Shown: piece by piece, positions 45,151 to 57,880 of the stretch
Layout of the letters: the number at the start of each line of letters is the position of its first letter
How positions within the stretch are numbered: position 1 is the first letter of the stretch
DNA from: Amylostereum areolatum
Taxonomy: Eukaryota; Basidiomycota; Agaricomycetes; Russulales; Stereaceae
Assembly: GCA_012932865.1 (NCBI GenBank)
Contig: SAXG01000001.1
Coordinates: forward strand, 124,001 to 188,000
Length of the DNA: 64,000 nucleotides
Reading direction: 5' to 3'
The notes under the pieces: generated by a model
Told to the model about the DNA's origin: nothing
Databases searched by the model: none
What the model saw: the letters and a program-made list of their open reading frames with translations, nothing else
Translations under genes and position numbers: made by a program

Positions 45151-47519
45151 TTAGCAGCCGGAGGGGAGAGTCTTGTCGTCTTTGTGGTTGGCGGCCTTGG
45201 TACCAAGGCCGCGGCTGGCGAACGCCTTCCAGAGCGTGCACTTGTTGGCGCCCTTGTAGCGGTTGGCATCAGCCTGGATCCAGGAGTCACGGGCAGTGAG
45301 GACTATAAGAGACCGCGTTAGCGTTTTCCCAAGGCGTGAGAAAAGGTGAAAACACAAGGACGCACAGGTGGGGTTGCAAGGTTGGAGGGCGAGCGCGTCG
45401 ATGAAGATGTGCAAGAAGACGGCGTTCCCGGCGGTGCTCCTGTGGACGGAAGGTATTAGTAAGGCGACAGGGAGATACGATGAAAAAGCAAGCGTACGAA
45501 GGGTCGGTCAGGGCGTTGGCATCGAAGCCGTGCGCATCGACGAGGGCGCCGAGGACGTTGTGAAGGGTGTTCGCCCAGACCTCGCCAATGTTGTGCACTT
45601 CGTTAAGTGTGCCGACGCTCGCGTACGTGAGCGGGTTCGTGGTGCTGATCATCATCATCAGGATGCCGCACAAGAAGCAAGTGAGCGCAACGGGATACAT
45701 ACGAAGAGCGCGAGTACGGGTGCGAGCGAATGCCAGCGGGGTCGTTGACGACATATTGGCCCATGACGTAGTCGACAATACCGGAGGACTGTTCAGTCCA
45801 GCTAGATAAAGGGGGGCATGAATAAGCGTGCGCCTGTATACAATAAAGAAGAGGACATACTCAGCGAAGGCATCCGACCAGCCCTCACCCATACCGCCGG
45901 CCTCGGTCGTCTGGAGGCATGCGCCGGTTCCGCCACCGGTCAAACGGTTAGTGATCCCGTGGGTGTTCTCGTGGACGACAATGTCGTTCTCGAGGGCACC
46001 ATCGCGCTCGGGCTGGAAAAGCGAACGGTCAGTGGTCGGACTGCAGCATTGGAGGGCGGTGAACTCACGCTAGTCTCATCCCACAAGAACATGCGCATGG
46101 CTCCGCTCTGGCCACTGAAGAGTTAAAGAGAGCACCACCAGTCAGCGTTCTGTAGAAAGCCAATGAGGTAGAAAGTACGCACTCGGGAGGAGTGGAGAAA
46201 TCCGCGTTGTCTGTGCCCGCCGAGTCCTGAACGGAGATCGTAACCGGGTCGCTGCCCTTGCCACCCTTCCCGAAGTTGTCCTTCTGGAAGTTGAACGCGC
46301 TCTCGGTGAAGCCGTACAGGTACGAGATGTCGTGGACCGAGTTTGCGACGTAGAACGCGTTGACGATTGCCGCGTTCTTGTTCGCGGTAGTCGTGGGCGC
46401 CGCGTTGGCGTTCTGGGTGTAGATGAACGAACCAGAGGACGATTGAGAAGCCCCCTTGGAGCCGATGGCGGCGACGACGTTGTTGCCGCTGGTGGTGGTG
46501 CCGGTGATCCAGCCGTTGGGCGAGGCCGTGGCATCTTCGGGGTTGGCGACGTTCTGGAAGCCCTGGGTGATGACCTCCTCGCGGATGGGCAGGACGCGGT
46601 ACTGCACATGGCGATCAGCACAAAGCATCGCTCAAAGGACCGTGAAAAACGCACAGTGGCCTTGTTAACGAAGTCGTTTACGGAGATAACCTTGTTGTTG
46701 TGCGCGTCGACGAAGGCCTCGTACCAGGTGTGGGTGGTCTCGTTCTGGATCTGGATGACGTGCACGAGAACGGCGGTGTTGTCGTCCTTGACGAGGTACT
46801 CGACCCTGGTCGGGTGCTCGTTGTACTTGCCGTCGAGCGTCGTCTCAGCGGTGGCGATCGCCTCCTCCTTCGAGATGGAAGGGGTGCTGTCCGCGATCGA
46901 GTCTGACGAGAAGGCTTGAATGAACACAGAGCGGTGCCAATGGGCCAAAGAGAACTCACCGGGCTTCACGAAGGAGGAACCGAAGGAGGCGACCTTGCCG
47001 TCGTTGTTGAAGGCGACGTTGGCCACAGCGTTCGCGACCCTGAGGCCGTTCTGAAAAGACGAGGCGAACTACGATGAGCCTAGGAACCGATGCGCACAAG
47101 AGTGGGAAACACGCACAATCTGCTGCTTGACGTAGGCGTGCTTGGACGCCTCGCCCGCGAATCCGGAGGTGAAAGAGACGGCATCGCTGTCGATGCCGAG
47201 CTTGGACGCGACGAAAGCCGTGGTCGCGCTCGTGAGGTCGAAGCCGTCGCGCTTGGCCAAGGGGTGGTCAAGGCCGTCCGTGCCGAACGTCTGCCAATCG
47301 AAGTGGTCAGAGGACGCCGGGGAATCAGCGCGGGGGAGAACTGACCTCGAAAGACGACGCAGGGTGGAAGGACTCGATCTCCAAAGAAGCGCCAGGGCCC
47401 ACAGCGCGGACGCGGTGCGTCGCGTGCTTGGAAGAGGTGGGCCAGGGAGCAGCCGTAGCGCTCGAGGCGAACGCCAACGCGACAAGGACAGAGGAAAGGA
47501 GCTGAGCGAAGCGGGCCAT
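45151..47519 (-). CDS. Secreted fungalysin-type metalloprotease (MEROPS M36)
   Basis: An extracellular zinc endopeptidase made as a preproprotein. The ATG at 47519 begins MARFAQLLSSVLVALAFAS, a signal peptide ending near ATA. The FTP-type propeptide spans VRAVGPGASLEIESFHP to DDNTAVLVHVIQIQNE.THTWYEAFVDAH. The catalytic part has NAFYVANSVHDISYLYGFTE, AMRMFLWDET, and the zinc motif DIVVHENTHGITNRL (HExxH), with the third ligand Glu in GGMGEGWSDAFAE. TYASVGTLNEVHNIGEVWAN and a C-terminus ending WIQADANRYKGANKCTLWKAF..RGLGTKA follow. All catalytic residues are present. Introns are short and numerous (about ten). Length of about 600 residues fits. A TATA box precedes it. Likely role: protein breakdown for nitrogen supply; regulation by nitrogen or protein is known for relatives, not shown here. 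Confidence 0.92.
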
Positions 47520-48743
47520 TACGGTGATGTCGAGGACGTTGGGTGCGGGCTTGAACGCGAGGAGAGAGCGCTACCGAGGACGAGGAGCTGGTGAAGGCTT
47601 GACGTCTGGACATTTACCGCTATCGACGACAGGCCTTTATACTTCCAGCGACCGGGGAAGGAACTGCTCGCGGGTGCCTGGCGTCGGAGGACAGAGATGT
47701 GAACGCGTGGTGGCGGGAGGACGACATCATCCGAGTTTGGGGGGGGCATCATCGCGTGGCATGGTCCATACGCTGCACACGCATGCATTCAACTCCTGAA
47801 GTCGACCTTGCACATTGCCTTGGCGGCAGGAAAAACATAGATCCCATAGGCCCCGATGGGTTTTGCCAAGATAGAAGCCGGAAACCTTATGATGATACAC
47901 AATCGGAAGATAACGAGCTCGAGGCCTATACAGCGGAACCGCCTTATGCAGAATCGTCTGTCAATAGTTCAATGGCAGCGGACGACATATAGTGGTAAGT
48001 ACGTACCGTCGAATCCATGGCAGGGTACGAGGCTCGAGATTCTGGTTTTTGCTTTCGTAGACATGGTGTTTTCTGAACTGGAGGACCTATCCATAACTTT
48101 GAAGTATGCAGACATGCAGATGGTCGAAAAGATGGAGCGGGCACACAATCGCCGCATTCGTGTCTTGATCGTCTGGTTTTTAGTACTGGACCTCGTGGTA
48201 CTCGCGACAATCTCCCCGCATGCACCTGTACAGGCCCGTTGATTTCAAATGAATATTCTTCTGGCGGAGAAAGACGCAATAGGAGTGAACCATGGCGGTC
48301 ATATGCATGGCAGCGACGACATCGGGAATGTAAGTTGTGTGACTGGGGACGATGAGGGGCCTGGAAGACGTGGTGGTCAACTCCAAGGTCTGCGTGGGCG
48401 TCGCTCAGGCAGCGAGCACTATGTATTACGTCAGCAAGACTAGAGTCTGCCACGGCCCACCGTTCATAAATGCATAATAGGCTCAAAATAGACTCAACCG
48501 ATCACGAACACATCGCAAGGACACCTGTTCTACACGCCAAAGATATATGCGCTTCTAGGACACCTGAACTTGAATTATTTACCACCGAAAGTAAAGGAGA
48601 GTAGAGATACTCCCAGACTCGGGCCAAGCCACATAAATATTACAGTGAAGGCCGCCGACTCGAGTCCAGCAACAATGTCCTAGTCTATGGATGATGGTCG
48701 TACTTTTCTGGCCAAGGGCTACGTTACGAGAAGTGGCTTTTAC
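47520..48743. other. Intergenic region upstream of fungalysin
   Basis: This holds the fungalysin promoter and the 3' flank of the GPI13 gene. Several open frames (47856-48443 on plus, 47944-48486 on minus) have no recognisable motif. I see nothing else that can be supported. Confidence 0.35.
47634..47641 (-). promoter_or_regulatory. TATA box of the fungalysin gene
   Basis: On the minus strand the sequence is TATAAAGG, 115-120 nt before the fungalysin ATG. Confidence 0.55.
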
Positions 48744-51700
48744 TCAGGAAACTACCTCGCCTTCTCCTGGAACATGCCACCAACAAAGTCCAACACCCGT
48801 TTCGCGCCAACCCAAACGCCAAACAGGACCCCGACATCCACCGCGATCATCCCCGCCGCGCCCTGCCATGTACCGGGGTGCGAACACCTTCCACACCATC
48901 AAATGCCGCCGTAAGAACGCTGAGCTCACCGCGCTCCCCACCAGCAGAACACTGAAATAAACCATCGCGCCTAGGCTCGCACGGATCGTGCCCCTCGAGA
49001 CGACCGCCGCGCTGCTGGTAGGCGTTGGACTCGCCTGACCGACCACGTTGAGCGGGGCAACCTTCCACAAGGCCACGAGCGGCACGGCAAGCGCGAACAG
49101 GAACACAGGCCCGAATGTGTTGAGGATAACGACGAGGGGGGAGAACGGGTACGACACCGTTGGCGTGAGCACGAACGCGGACTTCCACTGGATGGACGAG
49201 ATGGTGGACTGGTGTCCGGTCGTGTAGAACGCGTGGAGCGCGAGGAGCGCGATGGGGAGGATCTCGTCGAGGGACACCGGTCGGCTGAACGCGGTGGTGG
49301 GACTTCCGGCCTGGGATTGGAGGAGTTCCTGCGCCACGGTGGGATTCGTCGCGAACGCATCGATGATGGCCTGCGCGTCGCGCATGCTGTCGACGATCTC
49401 CAGGTGCGCGAGCATCGCAATGGCGGCGAGGCTGAGCGTCACCTGCCCCGTCAGTTGCGACGAGACCCACACGAGGCCGAACGCGATGCACCAAAATATG
49501 AGGCAGGGCGATCCGAACGCGTTGGCGAATCCGAGGATGATCACTTGCGTCTTGCCTCCTTCTTTGCCGTCGTCGGTTGGCAGGCGCTCCTGCGTGACGT
49601 GGAGACATGTGGGGACGATGATGAAGAGAGCTCCGCCGGCTGCCAATATTCCGCCCATCGCACAACGTGCAATAATGGTCCTTGCCACCCGCAAGTTATA
49701 CCCGTCCCCAAGCAGTTGGGCGCTATCCACCCATTCCAACAACCAATACGCTGTGCCCGCCACCAGGGTTGGCGTGAAGATGTAGGGAAGGAACACCTCC
49801 GCGGCGCCATGGTCTGCCTTGGTGATGGCCATAAACCGTCGAACGGCCTGGGGAAGGAGGATGGACAGGAAAGCCACGCTTATGAGAACCGCAAGCGGGG
49901 GCTCAGCCACGGTCGCACCGGCAAAAAAAGTGACACTGCACCACGGGTGCTGCTCTTCTCTGCATACAGTACTGATGGTCATCAGACGCACACACACGGC
50001 GAACACGAAGCTGAAGCCGAGGATGCGCTGGCGGAGCTGCGCCTTGGGTGCATAGAAGGCGGCCAGGAAGGCGGGGACGAGGGTGGTGAGAAGGAAGAAC
50101 GGCACGAAGCGATCTTCCCAGAACGTGTAGGAGTTGGATAGGAAGGCGAGGGGGTGAAGGATGAGGAGGATTGTGGACCACGATACACGAATCTTTGGAG
50201 GGACCATCACGACGACGCCAACGCCCGACGTCAACGCGGCACCGAATAAGGCGAATTGTACTGGAGAGACGCCTTTCAACGCGGAGAATCCTTGGAGGGG
50301 GACGAATCCCAAGCCTGCCATCGTTGCACCGGCTGCACCCAGCAACGGGACCGTCTTCTGTATCTTGTTGTTGATATCCGCCCACTGCTCGGCAGCCCGG
50401 CCGCTGCCCTGGTACAAACTCCAGCCCACCCCAACGCCTAACCCAAGCGTAACCAACCCAAAGCCCATCAAGCTCACATTGAATTGGGCCCATAAAGACC
50501 GGCACGTCTCCAGTGCAAGGCGGGTAAACTCGGTCGAGTCCAGCCGTTTCGTGCTTGAACGTGGATCCGAAGCCTTGGTCCAGGCTGCTTGCAAGTCCTG
50601 CCACACGCCGTCGAGCTCTCCTCCGGACGAGCTGGCGCGATAAGTTGACAGATAGCGCTCGATTTGGCGCACGTTGATGTCGAGTGCACGAATGTATTCG
50701 GTTCCCGACTTGTCCCGCCAGAAAAGTTCGGGGATAATGGTTCCAAGGTTGTTGAAGGGGATGGGAAGGCCGAGGAGAAGGGAGAGCGAGGGTAGAAGGT
50801 CGATCTGCTGGACAGAACGATGAGGCGTGCTGACATCCGGGAATGTTACCATTGATAGGAGGTGGTCCGGAAGAGAAGGGGAATCCATCGACAGTGGCTT
50901 GCCCTTGGAATATATCCACAACGCCGACGACACCTCAAGGTCTCCGTCGCCGCCATGGTCGCCTCGACGGTCCATGCCGTGATCACCCATCACGACGAGC
51001 AGGGTGTCTTCGTCGAGAGCGTCTACGACCTGCCTCAAGACGTCATTCATCTGTTCCTGTTTCGCCCGCATTGTTAGGTGATCCGGCCCCACACGATGTC
51101 CGACATGGTCAACGCCGAGGAAATGGCCGATGAGAAAGTCCCATTCCTTGGAGTGAGGAGAGGTCGTGAGGAGAGGGAAAAGGTGGGACACGACGCCGTT
51201 GTCGACGGTGTGAAGGTCCTCGACGTTGAAGGAGTCGAACTCGTGCGTCATATTGGGGTGGAACGAGTCGGGAAATACGGATAGCCAAGTGTCATCGCCC
51301 ATGAATGCAACCTGAAGCCTGATGTCAAATAAGCTGTAGACGAGCGAGGCGTACCGTCAGCGCACGTACGGTCTTGTTCGCCAAGGTGAGTTGTTTTACA
51401 ATGGAATCTTCGTCAATGGACGATCCACCAAAATTGTGCCCCATGTCTACGAAGGTGGGAAGGGAGCCGGTCACGATACCCTTGATCCTTTGCAATGTAG
51501 TTGTAGGCGGATCCGCGTGTGCGTTGAAAAGAAAGGAGTGACGAGGTTGCGTGGCAGTAAGTTCGCGTGGAAGGGTCAACACATTGTGGTGGTATGGCGA
51601 AGGGGGCTCTGGGGTGTGGGGGGACAGGAAGTCGAACCGAAGGGCATCTATGATGAGCAAAACAGCTCGCTTATGTGTCGGCGGGAGCGTGCACGGTGTG

Positions 51701-51831
51701 GATGGGTCGGTGCAAGTTGTGACGGTGGAAAGAGAGAGTCGGCTGAGAAGGAAACCACGAGTGAAGAGATATATCCCGATGATGTGAAGAATTGTCAAGT
51801 AAAACAACACCCATGACGACTTGAGCGACAT
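48744..51831 (-). CDS. GPI13: GPI ethanolamine phosphate transferase 3 (GPI13/PIG-O)
   Basis: An ER multi-pass enzyme that adds phosphoethanolamine to the third mannose of the GPI precursor, the site later joined to proteins. The ATG at 51831 gives MSLKSSWVLFYLTILHIIGIY, the first membrane segment. The lumenal alkaline-phosphatase-like domain has AVLLIIDALRFDF (metal Asp), PPTTTLQRIKGIVTGSLPTF (catalytic Thr region) and GHNFGGSSIDEDSIV. After a single short intron near 51310-51360 come AFMGDDTWLSVFP, FDSFNVEDLHTVDNG, HFLGVDHVGHRVGP and VVMGDHGMDRRGDHGGDG. The remaining 550 residues are a long series of hydrophobic helices. The protein is about 1,010 residues, normal for PIG-O. The C-terminal end is assigned to the stop at 48744; a terminal intron cannot be excluded. 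Confidence 0.93.
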
Positions 51832-52578
51832 CCTTTCCACGTCCGTCAGGTGCTGGAATGGGGAAACCTAGCGGGATACTTATACACACCTGTCTCGGAC
51901 TAGTACGTCCGCCTGCCCGATTTCCCTATTTTATCAATCTTCAGGTACTCTTCAGGCGAAGGCGTGAAGCCAGACCGCTGGTTGGGGGGGACCTGAGGGG
52001 ACACGTCAAGAACGTGTCAGCGTTTCTCACTCACGATGCAGGAAGCGTTGCACGACACAGAGAGCACACACCTTATTTTACGCGTCTGGTTCCAGATCCT
52101 GGATATTTGAGGTGAAATAATTCCCCTATTATGTGCCTATATTGAAGCCCGAGGGAGAGAAAGAGAGCGGCGGACGAGTGTCCGAGGCAGACTCCAGAGG
52201 GTGAGGCGAGGTGAGGCGCCGCGGCTGGCGTGGGCGCCAAATGGAAATGGGCGCCTATGATAGAAGTTCCCACCATCATCCATTGTTCACGCCGTGTTTA
52301 TCAACGACTGCAGCTTGGCCCGCTCAACCTCGAACTCGTTCCTTCAAGCCTTGCCAGAGATCTGAATAGCCTTCTCAAACCATACACTTCGCACAGGAAT
52401 TGTCTCTGAGCTTTCTGCATCGGTACCTCGAGTCCCCGACACCAGCTTCACGTCTAGCCTCCTCTCCGGCCTTCCCCATATTGTGTGACGCCAGCTTGGC
52501 ACCAAGGTGCGTAGTTTTATCCAGCTGCAGATATACACAACTCATTTTCTAAACAATCGCCAGAAAAGGAGCGCTTCC
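51832..52578. other. Shared upstream region of GPI13 and the F-box gene
   Basis: A 750-nt segment between two divergent starts, AT-richer than the genes. No coding or RNA signal is visible. Both promoters must lie here. Confidence 0.4.
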
Positions 52579-54150
52579 ATGGTCTCAAAACTCTCAACTA
52601 CCCCACCAATGCCAGCGACACTGCACACCCCACCCCTAATACACACATCCATATCCCGTCTCCCCGTCGAAACGCTCTCCGAAATCTTCTCTTATCTTCC
52701 CTACTTCGAAGATACGCCCGTCACAAACGCGCCTCACTGGTCCCCGCTCCTGCACGTCTGCCGATGGTGGCGTCAAGTCGCCTTCGACTGCCGCGACCTG
52801 TGGAGAACCGTGCCGATCGGCTGCACCGAGTGGACCGAGATGGCGCTCGAGCGGTCCAAACCGGGTCCCATAAAGATCGTGATAACCGCGAGGGAGCGGG
52901 ACCACCAAACCATCCTGGGCCCCGCGTCCCGGATCGCCGCGCGCCAGGCATGTCGAGCGCAGGAAATCATCCTAGGAGAGCGGCCTATCTCCGGGGACGG
53001 GTTTATCGCGAGCATGCGTGCGGGGTTCATGGACCAAACCGCGCCCAACCTCACCAAGCTGGAGTGTGTCGGCTACGGCATGTCCCACCCACGCCTGTTC
53101 AACGGCGGTCCCCTCCCCCGCCTCCAAAGCCTCAGCCTGTCCATTTGCGTCACGCACGTCCAGTGCCCCGTGTTCAGCGCCCCCCTTACCTCCTTGGTCC
53201 TCGACGAATGCGAATTTCGCCACTCCTCCTGGGCGTTCCTGTCCGCTCTCGCGTTACTGCCGACGCTCGAACACCTCTTCATCAAGCTGCTGTCGTTCAC
53301 GGACCCTCCCACGGCCGATCATCCGCTCGTAAACCTCCCACACCTGAAGAGGCTCGAGCTGACCGACGTCCACACGAGCCTTTTGGAGATCGCGCGCAGC
53401 GTGGCGCCGCCCCGCGACGCTTACGTCCAGCTCAGCTGCCTGCACACCGGCGGCGCCATGACTATCCGCGACCTCACACGGTCCCTCGCATCCGTGCTGG
53501 CCCGCCATTTCGGGACAGCGTCGTCGCCCGAGGCGGCGGGCGAGACGTGGACCATCGACGTCAAGCGCGGCGGGCGCGATGAGCCGCAATCGGTCCAGTC
53601 GTTCGTGATGTCGCTCAGCCTGAACGCGACCGCGCACCCGAACGGCCCGCTGACCGAGAAGATGGCGGTGGCGTTCAACTGGAGCGGGGACTTTGCGGCG
53701 TCGCCGACGCTCCCGCAACTGGTAGCCATGTTTCCCCTCACCCACATCGCGTCCACGGTCCACTTCATCGTCACGGAGGAGTGTACCGCCTCCGCGGACG
53801 ATTGGACGGCCCTCCGCGACCTTATCCCGTCCGTGAAGCACATCACCGCCACCCGCACCGCTGCGTGTTTCCTCCTCGAGGTCTTGCGTTCCCCCGCCCC
53901 CGCCCCCGCCCCCGTCGCCTTCCCTCGTCTCGGCGAGATCTGCGTCGCCAACATCGACTTCGTCGCCGCCGAGAACGCGCCGCGCTTCGAGGCGCTTCTG
54001 GAGGCGCTGGACGCGATCGGGCACGACGAGAACAGGAAGCTGGTCGTCGTGGCGTTGGTCGGTTGCGTGTTTGCGCCCGGGATGACGGATCGGCTCATGA
54101 AGTTTCAGGAGCGAAAAAAGGTTTTTTGGGAGAAGGGGCTGTTCGACTGA
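52579..54150 (+). CDS. F-box domain protein
   Basis: A single uninterrupted ORF of 523 residues. The ATG at 52579 sits in a good context (CCATGG); the longer open frame upstream starts with GTG and is not used. Residues about 25-45 form an F-box (ISRLPVETLSEIFSYLPYF), followed by the WSPLLHVCRWWRQVAFDCRDLW stretch typical of mushroom F-box proteins. The remainder has irregular leucine-rich segments such as LPRLQSLSLSICVTHVQC and LPHLKRLELTDVHTSLLE that probably form an LRR-like substrate-binding face. It would act as a substrate adaptor for an SCF ubiquitin ligase through Skp1; the target is unknown. Such proteins are highly expanded in Agaricomycetes. Stop at 54148-54150. Confidence 0.85.
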   Translation: MVSKLSTTPPMPATLHTPPLIHTSISRLPVETLSEIFSYLPYFEDTPVTNAPHWSPLLHVCRWWRQVAFDCRDLWRTVPIGCTEWTEMALERSKPGPIKIVITARERDHQTILGPASRIAARQACRAQEIILGERPISGDGFIASMRAGFMDQTAPNLTKLECVGYGMSHPRLFNGGPLPRLQSLSLSICVTHVQCPVFSAPLTSLVLDECEFRHSSWAFLSALALLPTLEHLFIKLLSFTDPPTADHPLVNLPHLKRLELTDVHTSLLEIARSVAPPRDAYVQLSCLHTGGAMTIRDLTRSLASVLARHFGTASSPEAAGETWTIDVKRGGRDEPQSVQSFVMSLSLNATAHPNGPLTEKMAVAFNWSGDFAASPTLPQLVAMFPLTHIASTVHFIVTEECTASADDWTALRDLIPSVKHITATRTAACFLLEVLRSPAPAPAPVAFPRLGEICVANIDFVAAENAPRFEALLEALDAIGHDENRKLVVVALVGCVFAPGMTDRLMKFQERKKVFWEKGLFD

Positions 54151-54564
54151 ACCTGACGATCCTCTCGTACTTATATCGGGTGCTGTACACTGTATAGCGA
54201 AGCAAGCAGTGTGTTGTTTGTCAGTGTCGAGCGGTGGCTGCGAGCTCCCAGATACTTAGGGCATCTGCTGCTAAGTTCGTGCTCGACGCATTCATCTATC
54301 ATAGTATATACGACCAGTATCGTTTTGCGAAGCAATGTCAAAACGGTGCCAATAAGCGTGGACGTAAGTAGGGGGTGGCAAGTTGAAGAGTGCGGAGGCA
54401 TGTGTATCATGATCATGATGTCTAGAAAACTGAGCAGAGTAAACCCGAAATCACTCAGTTCGCAAAACCGTCATGGTGCATCGGTAAGTCGGGAGGTCGG
54501 CTTCGCATGATATCACGGCTGTGTGGTCAAGGTCGTGCACCGAAAGACATGAGCCCTTCGACGC
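54151..54564. other. Convergent 3' intergenic region
   Basis: About 410 nt between the stops of the F-box gene and the transcription factor gene; no gene or repeat is visible. Confidence 0.4.
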
Positions 54565-57500
54565 TCACGCAATGGAGATGTTGAACGAAAAATCAAACCC
54601 GGACCCAAGCCGCAACGGCGTTCGTGGGGTCGACACCGCCGCCTGTCCCCGCGTTTTCTCCCTTCTCGCCTGCTTGGGCGTGCCATGCGCCTGCACCGCT
54701 TCTCTGTCGGGAGGTTCAGAAAGCGAGCCCGTCCCGTGGCTCGACCTTGAGCGCGTCGGCGACTCTGGCTCTGACGAGTCGGGAAGGGTCAACGGCCTGG
54801 GCGGCGACGGCTGCGCGTCGCGCACTCTCCCGCTTTCGCGTCTTCGCTTTGCGAGAAGTGTGCGGAGGAAGTCGGAGTACAGCTTGGGCGGATGGCGCGC
54901 GTCGACGGCGACGAGCGGGGAGCCGAAGGTGTTCACGACGCGGTCGACCGTATCGCGGATCGCCGTCCGCAAGCCCTCGTGGACGAGCGGCGCGCATTGG
55001 GGTTGGAGGAGCTGCGAAGGACGGTGGCACGTAAGACAGTTGCCGCGAGAGACTTCCACGAAATGGGCACCTTTAGGAGGAACTCGGACGCGAACGCGCC
55101 GAAAAAGAAGTGCCCTGGAGTGACGTGAGCCCCAGTCCATCGATCGCAGCGCGGAGGCGTGCACCGCACCGTTGGGAGAATAGCGCAGATATCCGGTCTT
55201 CGCCAGCACGTCCACCAGTACGACCACCACCGCATTCGCCGCGTCGACCCCCTGGGATGATCCATAAGACTCGGAGCAAAAGAACGGCGGGCGGTACGAT
55301 AGTAAAAGGCACCTTCTCAAATACGACGCGGTCGGTCTCCTGGAGTCCGTGCTTCAATCCGTGTTGCAGCGCGGAGGAAAACATGACCAGTCGCGCGTAG
55401 TTGGTGTCCCTGAAAACGATGTAAGATCCATTCTGTGGAATTATGGAGAAGTAAGTACAATGACAACAGCTTGGTGCGAACGATGGCGCCGGGTACTAAA
55501 CCGTGACGGACGTGATATGTTAGCCCTGGAAACTCTCCGTTGAATTGGATGGCACCATTGGTTTTACCTTTTGTGTCGAAGTTATCATCAAGTCGTCCCT
55601 CCCACTCCACATGGCATTGGACCACAGATTTGTCGTATTGAAGTACAAGGCTACGCATGTCCTAGGTGAACCTTGTAATTCAGGCGTGTAACGGAAGTCA
55701 TGTAGACGCGTTCTTGCCTTTTTCGAGCGCTGTGGTGACACCTGTTCTTCATACACTTCGGCGTGGAAATCGGTCAAGATCCGCAGGAGCGATGACAACG
55801 CTGCTGTGCGGATATCCGACTCCTACGATAAGATTTTAGCCAGTGCCTGCGCGCGCGGAAGGAGGAGGGGCACTACGAAGGTATTGGTCGACGATTGGTC
55901 ATACCACTGGGGATCATCGTGACTGGTTCTGCTAGCCATGAATCAACGAACAGTCGAGAGGACATGCACAACATACGTACATGTCTTCCCCGTTCGCGGA
56001 TGGCTTTCCGTAGAACATACTCATCGATCTGTCTAGGTTGCGGCATACCCTCCACGTCCTCGTTCGGTTGATCGCCCCGCGCTCATGGCAGGCAGATGTT
56101 GCATCCAGAGCTAACGGCTGCTGCAACTTCAAGTCCGCGGCGATCCTATCCGTAGAAGCAACGTCAGCAAAGCACGGAGGCCGCTTGGCAACCGAAGTCG
56201 TACTGGAGGGCAAGCCACGCGTCAATCCACCCATGGTCTTCTCCCTCTGAGTACATGCTCATGAGGACATGTGCCTGGCAGAGCTCGACGGATTTGAAGC
56301 CGTCGATGAGCGTGTTCGCGGCGGCGGTTTTGGCGATGTGCATGGCTATCGAATGCACGTTCGCTTTCTTGGAGTACCGTATGGAGATGGCGCATACTGA
56401 TCGCCGTCGTAAGCACACGTCAAAGGACGGACGGCAGAGATGTCTGAGACCGGACGCACCGACATTGAAGAGGCATGGGGAGCGGGAAAACAGCGATGAG
56501 GGCGTGTGGAGCAGCGGGTCGAGTATCCCAACGAACGGCTGCAAAAAGAAAAATCATCATGAAAACCCGAACGATCCATGCGCATGCCCAGTTTCTTGCG
56601 CTCACGTTTATTCTCGTATAGAATCTAGATTTCCCGTGAGTGGAAACAAAATCGAAGTCCCTGCAAAGTTTGCTTACATCTCAAACAGTTCTTCGACGTC
56701 GTCTTCCATCACCAGACCATGTGCGATGATATCGGGCACGACTACGTCGAATCGCACCCTCTGCTTGATGCTCGCGGACGAGCGTCTCTTGCCTTTGCCT
56801 GGAGGGGTCTTCACAGGAACTGCGTTGGTATTTATCACCCTTAGATAGCGGTAGAAACGACGCACTTTGGCGTCTCCATCCTTCTGAACGATCTTCCCCA
56901 CGGGCTTCTTCTCCCTGGGGATCGCTGAACGTGCAGGCTGCGTTGACACCGTATAATCCGCAAGATGCGTCGAGGCGGGCGTCCGGTCGGAGTTTATATC
57001 TGGGCTGGCGGACGAGATATTCCCGGCGTCGTCCTTCCCACGATCCATGTCTCTCGAGGATGGTGAGACCGTACGGTAAGCGGCGAGAGAGGCCGCCGAT
57101 ACCTGCAAGCCGTCGAGCTGCACAAACATGTAAATAACAGCGCGCCCCCCGCGAAAAGAAAAGAGCTCGACGTACTTGCGCGCTCAACATATCGATGATA
57201 TCGTCCCTCTGTAGTATCTGCGCCACCAGCCCCTCGTGCTTACTCCGAATCCGTGTACGGACTTCGCCTGCCGAAACCCGCCGCCGACGCCGCCTTCCCG
57301 CTGGTGCCGCCGCCGCCGCCGCGATGTCTGCCCGCTGAACTGCTGCACTACTGGTCCGAGTCGACAGCCCCGACACTTTGATCCTGCGCTCCAGTGACTG
57401 GGGCCACTGGATCTTGGGGGCATGGTCGTAAAAGGCCTTCGGATCGCATGCGCTCGAGGACAGGTCGCGATCCAAGGCAAAAGCGGGGCGGTGCCAGCTG

Positions 57501-57706
57501 GCATTCGGGGAGAGCGTGACGAGGTCGGTCTGTCCACTGGCATCCGAGTCCAGCTTGACACGCTTTCGACGGGGCGTGAACGCGTCTCCATCCACGGGTG
57601 ACCTGTCTTTCTTGACGGAAAGGCCCTCGCTATCAGCGGTTTTGGTTGGATGGCGTGTAGCCGTCGACGAATCCGCGATTATGCGACCTTGAGAGGTGAC
57701 GTTCAT
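54565..57706 (-). CDS. Fungal-specific transcription factor domain protein, zinc cluster not found
   Basis: A nuclear regulator judged by its middle-homology domain. From the minus strand: a Ser/Asp-rich N-terminal part with TPRRKRVKLDSDASGQ (a likely nuclear signal) and AGRRRRRRVSAG, a helical stretch KHEGLVAQILQRDDIIDMLSAQL, then VPDIIAHGLVMEDDVEELFEM, FVGILDPLLHTPSSLFSRSPC, IAMHIAKTAAANTLIDGFKSVELCQAHVLMSMYSE, NRTRTWRVCRNLDRSMSMFYGKPS, LVDVLAKTGYLRYSPNG, FFFGAFASEFLLK and PPKLYSDFLRTLLAKRRRE. The DVEELF, VELCQA, RTW..NLDRS and GKPS blocks are characteristic of this family. I could not find a Zn2Cys6 cluster, which most relatives have at the N-terminus. The start is uncertain: ATG 57706 is the first plausible one, but an upstream exon may splice in (see findings). 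About ten exons. Stop at 54565. Confidence 0.72.
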
Positions 57707-57880
57707 AAGAAGCGTCCAACCGAACGACGAAGACCCACTTACCGGCCTTGCCGAAGCGGTTGATGTGGGGCCGTTTTTGTGCAAGCTTGTGTGGCGCAGA
57801 CTTTATGCCGTGTTCTTCCTAAGTAGAAATGAGCGGCATCAGTGAAGGGGAGAGCAAGCTCGTGGCGTTTGGAGGGGAGG

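Noticed and set aside
47856..48486. Overlapping open frames on both strands between fungalysin and GPI13
   Set aside because: No recognisable domain, no matching exon structure, and normal intergenic composition.
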